From assembly GCF_020536995.1 (NCBI RefSeq), contig NC_068358.1:2948043-3012042 (forward strand): a stretch of DNA of 64,000 bases, written 5' to 3'. Both the position numbers and the translations under genes were made by a program. Shown piece after piece: positions 56,101 through 64,000 of this stretch (positions are counted from its first letter, which is position 1; every line of letters starts with the position of its first letter). Source of the DNA: Dreissena polymorpha (taxonomy: Eukaryota > Mollusca > Bivalvia > Myida > Dreissenidae). Under the pieces are notes generated by a model. The model did not search any database and was not told the origin of the DNA. It was given only the letters and a program-made list of their open reading frames with translations.

Positions 56101-56429
56101 ATAAACGTTTCCCTGTAAAATTGTTTGAAAACTTCTATACTTTTGGTGATTCAAGGTAATTGGTGTACCATGTTTCATTATAGGTAATTCGAGAAAATTG
56201 GTGTACCATGTTTGCTTTTACATCATTTTCATGTGATCTCTTTAGAACATCATTTTACAGTGACTGTGACTACGCATGGTGCTGGAAACTAAACAGGGTT
56301 GTTATTTTGTAAAAACAACTATTTTGCAAATAACAGCTGTACTTAAGTGTATGTTTGTTTTTGTATGATGTCTCTCATATGGTTTCACAGTGGAGTGTTT
56401 GATAAAATAATGTGTATTTTGGTTTTTAA

Positions 56430-56545
56430 GATTTACAGCATTAAACCTGAACAGACTGCGAGTTACTCGCAGGCTGTTCTGGTTTTATGCTGTTTACACA
56501 TAGCCATTTTCCTTTTGCTTCTAAGTGGGAAAGGGTTTACTGATC
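56430..56545. repeat. Short dispersed repeat (CTGTTCAGG/TTTTATGCTGTTTAC type)
   Basis: CTGAACAGACTGCGAGTTAC and GGTTTTATGCTGTTTACACA recur, diverged, at about 60660-60780 and 62292-62410. A small MITE family of unknown type. Confidence 0.5.
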
Positions 56546-56774
56546 AACTAAATTGCTTAATGGAGGAGTTATGGAGAAGAATAGCCATGTGGTGAAGAGG
56601 TTTTCTTTCCTTTGTATAACAGTTTTTCAACAGATATATTTTTCTGCTATTATTGTTCATTTTATGCATGTCTTTTGTTCATTCTATTCATGTAAAGGAA
56701 GTAAGTCATTATTGGTGAATTACTTAAATACTGTGATTCTGCAGAATGTAATTGTACAAATAAATAGAGGATAT

Positions 56775-57135
56775 TTGTTGGATTTGGTGAATTATCGATT
56801 TTAATTCACGAGTGATCATAGAAAATAATATTTATTTATTTAAATATATATTTTCTATGATCACGAGTTAATATAAATCGATATTCCACCGAATCCAACA
56901 ATTTTCTTTTATTTTATGCTTTTTTTCACAGTTCGTAAACATTGTTAAAGAAATTAACTAAAGAATTTCGCTGGGATAATGACGTCATTTCGTCAAAAAA
57001 ATGACGTCATTTCACAGTAAACAGTGAAAATTATCGATAATTTTCACTGTTAACTTTCACTGCTTGAAACAGTGAAATTATCAATTTTAATTCACTGATA
57101 TTTCTCTATAAACCACCATAAAGCATAAAATAAAT
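56775..57135. repeat. Nested foldbacks, with a 28-bp perfect palindrome and two CRE sites
   Basis: The first inverted repeat, 56775-56904, pairs ATTTGTTGGATTTGGTGAAT with a TCCACCGAATCCAACAA phrase. Next, TTTTATTTTATGC at 56906 pairs with GCATAAAATAAA at about 57123. Between them lie two TGACGTCA octamers (about 56981 and 57002) and a perfect palindrome centred on ATTATCGATAAT at about 57021-57048. Confidence 0.7.
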
Positions 57136-57547
57136 TTACTTTTTGTTCACTGTATATTTACAACATTAATACATCTGACTAAGCTGTCTCACTATTTAGA
57201 ACGTTTTGGTGGGATTTAAATTATTCCAATCTTTTATGTGTCGGATGTTTTATGTTTTCCATTGATGGAATGTGTTTGTTTTCTTTGATTTTAGTATAAC
57301 AACAAGAAATATAAAGAAATTAAATTATTTAAGATAATTGATCTAGAAAGTGCCGGAAACGATGACTCTTGTTTGTATTCACCTACTTAATTTGATAAGT
57401 ATGACCACTTGTTTAACTGTTGATGTAGATTTTTATCCTGTTTGAATGTTTGGAATATATTTCTCATCTTAAAATGATTATTAATACTGGTACATGTCAT
57501 ATAGAGAATTTACTTTAAATAAAAAAGTAGATGTGTATAAAACTTTC

Positions 57548-57934
57548 TTTTTATGCCCCCGGTAGGGTGGCATATAGCAGTTGAACTGTCAGTCCATCTG
57601 TCTGTCTGTCTGTCAGTCTGTGTGTCCGTCTGAAAACTTTAACAATGGCCATAACTTTTGCAATATTGAAGATAGCAACTTGATATTCGGCATGTGTATC
57701 TAATGGAGCTGCACATTTTAAGTGGTGAAAGGTCAAGGTCATCCTTCAAGGTCAAAGGTAAAAAAACAAAAAGAGATACATGTACATTTTATTTATATTT
57801 TATATCATTTGGCAGGTACAGATCATTTCACAAGGAAAGTAATATTTTTTAAAGGGATATAATAATTATTTTTTTTTTAATTCAAAGCGGCGCAGTAGAG
57901 GGCATGGTGTTTTTGACAAACACATCTCTTGTTT
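57548..57934 (+). repeat. Single-unit element related to 44435-44722
   Basis: It starts TTTTTATGCCCCCGGTAGGG, has a GTCTGTCT repeat and the core GATAGCAACTTGATATTCGG with TCATCCTTCAAGGTCAAAGG. It ends GGCATGGTGTTTTTGACAAA, then CACATCTCTTGTTT. Confidence 0.85.
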
Positions 57935-58233
57935 AACCTAAATGTCTTCAAAAAGTATTTCTTTGCTTCAAATACTCGATATTACCAGTTTATATTGTAT
58001 TGATGTTGTTTTTGTGTTTTGACAACAGTCATGTCACTGCAATCATGTGACCAGTGACATATTTATTGAATTGTTATACATGGTAAAATAATTGTACATA
58101 GAATGGTTTGAAGAAATAAAGGATACAATCATATGGTGTATTTTACCTGTATTTTTCAGCAGAATATAGTATTGTGTAGTTATCTGGTAGATTGTTATCT
58201 AACTTTAAAGATATTCTTGTCTATTTTTAAACA

Positions 58234-58632
58234 GGTTTTCCTAAGGAAAAAACTGGTTAATAGATTGGCGAATGTCGGCTGGCGGGCGGAACAAGCTTGT
58301 CTGGGCCATAACTTTGTCGTTCATTGTAAGATTTTAAAATCATTTGGCACATTTTTTCATCATCATTGGACGGTGTGTTGCGCAAAAGAATTACGTCTAT
58401 ATCTCTAAGGTCAAGGTCACACTTTGATTTCAAAGGTCAAAAATGGCCATAAATGAGCTTGTCTGGGCCATAACTATGTCAATCATTGTGAGATTTTATA
58501 ATCATTTGGCACGTTTTGTTCACCATCATTGGACGATGTGTCGCGCGAAAGAATGACGTCAATATCTCCAAGGTCAAGGTCGCAATTGGAGTTGAAAACC
58601 TGGTTTTGTGACAATTTTGTCCCTTGTTCTTT
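58234..58632 (+). repeat. Relative of the 6245-6806 element
   Basis: Hairpin start ACAGGTTTTCCTAAGGAAAA, two units with TCATTGGACGGTGTGTTGCG and CCAAGGTCAAGGTCGCA, and the terminus GGTTTTGTGACAATTTTGTC, then CCTTGTT. Confidence 0.8.
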
Positions 58633-59285
58633 ATTAGCTTATAAACAACAAATTGAACAATTAGTTTTTCCGATGCTGGGTGATAAACCATGCTGACCAC
58701 TTGTTTATATTTATAGCTTCAGTACTTTTAAATATTCATTGATTTAATGATCACCAACTCTTTTATAGAAAATTATCTCTCAAATGCATTACTGTCCCTA
58801 AAATACTATTAGGTGACACTGAATTTATGTAATTCAATGGACCAAAGACAACAAGACGTTATTCTCAAACTAATGACAAAAAAAAAAGAAGTATAAAAGA
58901 CACATGATTGATATGTTAAAAGTCTTTATTAATTATGTAGTAAAGACATTGCGAGTTTCCATTTATAGGATCTATTGTCTGCAAGGGCACATTAAGATAA
59001 AATTATTGCTCCTTGTATTATGTTGATTATGCATATGTTTAAATTTTAAAAACATAATTCTGTAACTTGTTCTTTTTCAACAGCAATAACAATAATGATT
59101 TCAAAGCACATTATGTTAATAAATATTCTACTTTGAAACACAATGTACCACAGTTTATTATAAGAATTACAAAAAAAGTACTTACATAAATAGTACAGGT
59201 TTTCAAAAACATAAACTTAAGAAAACAAAATACTGATTGACCTCCTAGAATAGCACACTTCACCAAATAAAGTATTGCGAGATTC
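58633..59285. other. PGK 3' flank
   Basis: AT-rich. AATAAA on the - strand at 59159-59154 may be the PGK polyadenylation signal, about 680 bp after the stop. The P1 and M1 elements would then lie in the 3' UTR. No other feature. Confidence 0.4.
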
Positions 59286-59500
59286 TTAACCCTTTCAGTG
59301 CGGGAACCGAATTTTAAAGGCCTTTGCAAACAGTTTGGATCCAGATGAGACGCCACAGAACGTGGCGTCTCATCAGGATCCAAACTGTTTGCTATTCTGA
59401 TAGTATTCTTTGAAAAAAAAATCGAAGAAAATACTAATTTTAGAAATTCAGCAGACTACATTTTAGCAGACGACAAATTTCCCAGCATGCAAAGGGTTAA
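59286..59500. mobile_element. piggyBac-type MITE (family P1), copy 3
   Basis: 215 bp between TTAA sites. Same ends and internal GATGAGACGCC/GGCGTCTCATC hairpin as 12594-12806. Confidence 0.85.
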
Positions 59501-59599
59501 TGCACACAATTGTTTACAGACAACACTGTTGTTGTATAACTAAACACCACAAGAATGCCTCAAAGTTGACAGTTCTGCATCGTAGCCTTGTTTTGGAAA

Positions 59600-59780
59600 A
59601 GCAGGGTTTAAGAGTCATCCCAGATTAGCCTGTGCACTCTATCTTTACTGTATTTTCGCTAAGAAGAGATTCTTTAAAAGCAAAATACTTTACATGAAGA
59701 AAGTGTTTAGTCTGAACAGGCTAATCAGGGATGACACTTAATGCACATGCATAAGGCCCAGTTTTTCCAGAAGTAGACAT
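59600..59780. mobile_element. M1 MITE downstream of the PGK stop
   Basis: CATCCCAGATTAGCCTGTGC, ACAGGCTAATCAGGGATGAC and CATGCATAAGGCCCAGTTTT mark an M1 copy lacking part of the centre. It ends about 60 bp before the PGK stop codon. Confidence 0.75.
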
Positions 59781-59837
59781 ATTGTGTGTCCAGGTAGGCT
59801 GTTCCTACATGCTGATGAGCCACAAAGGCTGGGTGGA

Positions 59838-59878
59838 TCAGGCCGGTGACAGCGCGGCTACACCAGGCAGCACTTTGC
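59838..59878 (-). CDS. PGK1: PGK terminal exon (41 nt)
   Basis: The acceptor on the - strand is CTGTTTGCAG. It completes a Gly codon and encodes [15 protein letters not shown] at 59840-59838. Too short for ordinary ORF scans, but the motif is unmistakable. Confidence 0.92.
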
Positions 59879-62800
59879 CTGCAAACAGAACATCCACCTG
59901 ATATATACGGGAAATAGAATAAGTGTTTATAATGAACATACCATGAATAAAAAATCCATTCTGTCAAAATATCTATAGTCAGTATTTATATGAGGAAACA
60001 TGCTTGAATGGAGATTATTATTTTACTTGCAGACTTTTTTTTTAATTCAGCAACATCTGTTTTCTAGGAATTAACATATCAAGAGATGTTTTTTCCCAAA
60101 TGTTGCATATTGAGATAAACCTTTTTCTTGAAATGTTGTGTATTGAGAGATTAACTTTTTCTTGTAATGTTGCATATAGAAAGATTTTAATAGCACTATA
60201 GCATATTAAGAGATAAACCTTTTACTAGTATTTAAATGTTAAATATCAAGAGACTTTTTCCTTGGAATGTTGCATATTGAGAGATATTGCCGGGGTATGT
60301 ACATGATATGAATCACAGCCTGGGTCAAGAAGCCTGGTTTGTACAGTGGGCAATCTAAACTGTATATCCTCTCCATTCTTTATAATGCCCAACAGTTTCA
60401 AGCTAAATGTTTTACCGTAATTTTGCTTTTGATACTTAAACATAATTAAGTAATTTAAAAGTAAATAGCTAGTTTTTTCCATTTCACCAACACACAAAAT
60501 AAATACGATATTTGTGTACTCGTATCAATGCCAAAGTTGGGCAGGTATAAAACCCCGGGAAAGGTTAAACTAGGGAATATAAGACCATTCCTAATGTGGG
60601 CGACATTGATGCTTTACCACTCGGATATGCACTTTGATGCATCTGAAATTTACCTAAGACACTGATGAGCAGCAAACAGCATAACAACTGAACAGGGTGC
60701 GAGGTATATAGCATTTAGCCATTTTTAATTGGCTTCTTAGCAGGTAAAAGATGCATACATTGAGAGAAAATAAGGTCTCCATTTTAACAGCCAATTCTTA
60801 TAAACTGTGATACCATTAATGGTCAGGCATTAATTTTCATGTATATCGTCAGTCGACCGATTGACGAATTCAAGATCAATTTAATACCCGTTGTGTCTTG
60901 TGTTTTTCAGTGGTGTTGCAGATTATACAGCCTCCATTCAGCAGATCCGGATCAAAGACACGAAATTAAAATATGATGATGTGTGATCAACCCCTGACTT
61001 ATATACATTCTCCGCATTGATTACAAATTAATACTGAACATATTGATTACAATACAGGTGTGAAAATAGCTTGTGGTTCGTTTATGGGCTATTGATCTTT
61101 TTAATCATTGACAGCTTTGACAAGTTTTACAACACATGTTTTAAATCATTGTTTTTTTGTAGCAATTTAAAACGTAACAGGTTAAGAAAAATTAGCAATC
61201 ATGACAATTGGTTCCATCCAAACGTAGGCTAATTGATTACCGAAATTCACTTTTATTTTCGCGAGATATTCAGAAAATCCCCGGGAATCACATTTTCGAA
61301 TGACTGAGTATGACGCAATAAAACATTGTTTTGTATCCTATTGCATTCAATCTAATTTAAACTCACTCGTCCATTGATTGTTACAATTGAAACTGAACTT
61401 TGCCCTATGAAACCGCTATCGTATAATGCACTGTTATTTTTACACGTCCGAAAAATCACGATTGTTTGTGTTTATGAATTTTTTTTCAACATTTATCGAG
61501 ACTTGGACCCCGTCATACGAGTTATATTGGAGTTAGTGTATTAATTTAACTTTGCTAAATTCATTGATATAATTAAAAGTGACGTTTCAGACAAATTACT
61601 GTACTAAAAGTATTTCAAATATTAACGATGCAAAACTCTTGAAACTTTATTGAAAACTGACCAAATATTTTGCTAACACTATTTGTAACCAATAATGTCC
61701 GAACCTTCTCTTATTTGCGCCGATAAAGGTAAGATTGTTATCAGTTTGGCCATAATAGTAATTGAATAAGACCAATTGGCTATTGGCTTCACTGTTTCAA
61801 ACACTCGTTAACGGTTATTTGGTCCCACTAATCCGCTAATCATAATAATGATACACTAATGGGGGCCCATTACTGATCACCTGTAACAAAAGACTAGTAA
61901 ATTGACATGTGACAAACAGGCCCCACCTCCTGCCAGTGACTCAAGTGTCCTCCCTCTTTTTCCACTATGATTTATCGCAACCGCGATATATTTCGTACAT
62001 GTTTTACAAACATCAAACAAATGGGATATTAACTGAAGCATTTTTATTTTTATTTTTCAAAGTCAGGAATTGGCGAATTTAAGTGCTGACGAAAACATCA
62101 TTTTTATAAAAATGACGAAATTTTGTGCTTGCGACCTGGGAGTCATGGCTTCCATCCCTACTGAGGGGGTGTTCTTGTGATCTCCACCAAAGGCACTAAT
62201 AACTGGTTCTAACGAGAACACAGACTTGAGAGCATTTCAATTAGCCTAAGGCTTTTGATACAAGCAATATAAAATAAATAGGTTTAAACCTTTAACACTC
62301 AAAGGCAAAGTGAAAATGGCTATGTGCAAACAGCATAAGCAGAGTAACTCACAGTCTGTTCAGGTTTTATGCTGTTTACTGCTCATAAGTATCTACGGGT
62401 AGGAAATGAAGCCTTGAAAACTTGAATCTAGTAAGAAAGGTCTTTAATTAGATATATATATATAACTTTCTAAGGCACTAAAAATGCGTAAACATACGTA
62501 TCTAAGTGGTTAAACTAATGTGTTTAGGTCATTGACAGAAATGCTATGAGTTCCCACCTTCAAGCAGCTCCAGACTGGCCCCTCCTCCTGTGCTGACCAT
62601 GCTCACTTTATCCTCCGTGCCATACTTGGCTGCACATGTGGCCGTGTCTCCTCCACCTGGAAAGTATTCAGAAATCTGGGCTTTATGTATGTGCTTAAAG
62701 GGTTGTCCCAGATTAACTTGTGCAATCCCCACAGGCTAATCAGGGACGACACCTTCTGCTTTAATGGTTTTTCATTTTTAAAAAGTCTCTTAGCAAAAAT

Positions 62801-63894
62801 CCAGTTTTTGTGGAAAGTGTCCACCCTGATTATCCTGTGAGGACTGCATGGGCTTATTTTGGATGACACTTTACATACATGCATTTAGAACACTCAGCAG
62901 CCTAGCTCTGGGAAAACTGGGCTTAATGCATGTGCTTAAAGTGTCAGCCGCACAGGCTAATCAGGGAAGGCACATTCCACCTGCACTGGATTTTTTAAAG
63001 AATAAATTTCTTTAAACGAAAAATTCCATAAAGGCGGAAAGTGTCGATCCTGATGTGCCTGTGAGGACTGCACAGGGTAATCTGGGATCGTGGATGACGC
63101 TTCAAGCACTTGCAATAAGCCATGTTTTACCAGAACCCGGCTTATATCGTAAACACTTGAATTCTTTAGTTAAGTTTAGCAACAGTACCTGATACCTGGT
63201 CAAGAGTCAACAAAGAAGTGTTTATACATTGTCTGAACTTAAATATTTAGTTAAGTATCGAAGATGAATTTGTTCATTGCTTTATGTTGCACAATAATAT
63301 TTCAATGTCTAATATGTTCGTTAAAAAATTGAAACAATTTGGGAAATGGCAAATAAGTGTGTATGTTTCATATTTATACTTGGACACCTATCATTAGGGC
63401 GGAAAAGTATTTAAATAGAAAGATATTTCAATAAGTAATGAAACTAAGATATCTGTGAATACATTTAACATTGATGAATTTCTAATAGTTTTCACTTTGT
63501 TTCCCTCAAAACACTCACAACCAATTAAGTTTGTTCTGTGACAAGTTTGAAACTCTTAACCTCTCTCTGTGTTAAAGGGGTTTAATGCATGTGTGTATAT
63601 TTGCGTCTAAATCTGATTTTCTTCAAGAACAGTCTTCTTTTAGACAAAAAGACAATACAAGCGGAAAGTTTCGACCCTAATAAGCCTGTGTGGACTGCAC
63701 AGGCTTATCTTGCAAGACAGGTAACGCACATGCATTAAACCCACTTTTCAGTGAGTAAGGCTCATGTTATCAATCCTGACCACTGGTCCCTACCAATGAT
63801 GGTGGTTGAGCCATTTTCTGTCGCCATGACCACGGCATCCATGACAGCCTTGGTGCCCGCCGCAAAGTTGGCAAATTCAAATACTCCTGGGGGT
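59838..63894 (-). CDS. PGK1: Phosphoglycerate kinase, C-terminal three exons (5' part beyond window)
   Basis: Exons 63894-63794, 62656-62558 and 59878-59838 on the - strand join with matching phases into about 80 C-terminal residues: [79 protein letters not shown] and TGA. The GVFE, GGGDT and [14 protein letters not shown] motifs are the nucleotide-binding end of PGK. Known reaction: 1,3-bisphosphoglycerate + ADP to 3-phosphoglycerate + ATP in glycolysis, in the cytosol. Vertebrate PGK ends ...GKVLPGVDALSNI, so the length and end are normal. The last coding exon is only 41 nt. The two introns in view contain SINE, M1 and decayed tandem repeats. No defect seen. Confidence 0.95.
60911..60986 (+). 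CDS. Possible orphan terminal exon, unidentified
   Basis: After a good acceptor (CTTGTGTTTTTCAG), 76 nt encode [16 protein letters not shown] and TKLKYDDV with TGA. It lies on the opposite strand inside the last PGK intron. No upstream exon was identified. It may be real but could be chance. Confidence 0.25.
62120..62290 (+). mobile_element. tRNA-derived SINE, diverged
   Basis: Remnants of the tRNA head (TGGGAGTCATGGCTTCCATC), the central ACTAATAACTGGTTCTAACG and the tail ATAAAATAAATAGGTTTAAA match the SINE at 2470-2670. Confidence 0.7.
62558..62656 (-). CDS. PGK1: PGK exon with GGGDTATC and [13 protein letters not shown]
   Basis: The acceptor on the - strand is ATACTTTCCAG and the donor GAAG|GTGGGA. 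99 nt, phase 1 in and out. It carries the last nucleotide-binding motifs of PGK. Confidence 0.95.
62670..62900. mobile_element. M1 MITE beside the PGK exon acceptor
   Basis: GGGCTTTATGTATGTGCTTA, CACAGGCTAATCAGGGACGA and TTACATACATGCATTTAGAA outline a full M1 copy. Its end lies about 15 bp from the splice acceptor of the exon at 62656. Confidence 0.75.
62901..63140. mobile_element. M1 MITE, tandem neighbour of the previous copy
   Basis: A second copy follows directly: GGGCTTAATGCATGTGCTTA, CCGCACAGGCTAATCAGGGA, AAAGGCGGAAAGTGTCGATC and a final CAATAAGCCATGTTTTACCA. Confidence 0.75.
63141..63569. other. PGK intron segment without recognised feature
   Basis: AT-rich intron DNA between M1 copies. 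Confidence 0.5.
63570..63758. mobile_element. M1 MITE beside the PGK exon donor
   Basis: GGGTTTAATGCATGTGTGTA, AATAAGCCTGTGTGGACTGC and ACGCACATGCATTAAACCCA mark another M1 copy. It ends about 35 bp from the donor of the exon at 63794. Confidence 0.75.
63794..63894 (-). CDS. PGK1: PGK exon with GVFEF motif
   Basis: The acceptor on the - strand is TTCTGTTCAG and the donor ATTG|GTAGGG. 101 nt, entering in phase 2 and leaving in phase 1. It encodes [20 protein letters not shown] and [13 protein letters not shown]; the Glu of GVFE lies in the nucleotide site of PGK. Confidence 0.95.
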
Positions 63895-64000
63895 CTGAAC
63901 AGAAGAAACACATTTATTCAATCATGTTTACCTTAATTCTTTTTTATTTAGTATACTTTATAAACATATAGAGGATATTTGTTTCTTTTCAAGATATTAT

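Larger units (their letters stand above)
59879..62557. other. PGK last intron
   Basis: It includes a decayed tandem repeat at about 60076-60290 (unit about 45 bp with TTGCATATTGAGAGATAAAC), a short dispersed repeat near 60660-60780, an orphan + strand exon-like piece at 60911, a SINE at 62120 and plain AT-rich DNA elsewhere. Confidence 0.6.

Overview
The window looks like nuclear DNA from a bivalve mollusc (a dreissenid or other heterodont is my guess from the repeat families; this is an inference). It is AT-rich, has long introns with GT-AG borders, and is dominated by mobile and tandem repeats. I see no bacterial operons, no rRNA or tRNA genes, no CRISPR array and no retrovirus, LTR element or Polinton.

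Three host genes can be named. (1) An NXT/p15-type mRNA export cofactor on the + strand: two exons at 9600-9744 and 12850-13031, with the 5' exon not found. (2) A complete seven-exon TMEM165/UPF0016 Golgi cation transporter on the + strand, 34169-50412, 291 codons, every splice phase consistent. (3) The last three coding exons of phosphoglycerate kinase on the - strand, 63894 down to 59838, with the rest of the gene beyond the right edge. A fourth locus on the - strand (17371-15591) is a potato-inhibitor-I/eglin-type protease inhibitor whose last exon carries an in-frame TGA where the family has an arginine that braces the inhibitory loop. Two spliced terminal exons at 20381-21150 (+) encode a 52-residue C-terminus I do not recognise, and three more exon-like pieces are listed at low confidence.

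Layout: 1-9.5 kb is repeats (a 145-bp tandem array, SINEs, decayed arrays). 9.6-13 kb is NXT. 15-18 kb holds the inhibitor and a 20-bp minisatellite. 17.95-24.8 kb is a block with matching inverted ends that carries a 1-kb triplet microsatellite, the unidentified exons and two tandem-repeat elements. 25.4-29.6 kb holds two decayed LINEs of different clades, head to tail, followed by a second, inverted 145-bp array to 31.57 kb. 34-50.4 kb is TMEM165, whose introns hold MITEs, a hAT-like element, tandem-repeat elements and 38 copies of a 61-bp satellite. 50.4-59.8 kb is intergenic with foldback elements and an inverted near-copy of the 1.18-kb element from TMEM165 intron 1. 59.8-64 kb is the PGK 3' end.

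The strongest unusual signals are: the 145-bp arrays, whose every unit strings together AGGTCA half-sites as DR2, DR1, DR0 and an inverted IR3; a shared architecture (terminal hairpin, short simple repeat, tandem core, common 3' terminus) in several otherwise different repeat families; the 61-bp satellite, whose single T/A variant records two higher-order duplications; and the nonsense codon in the inhibitor.
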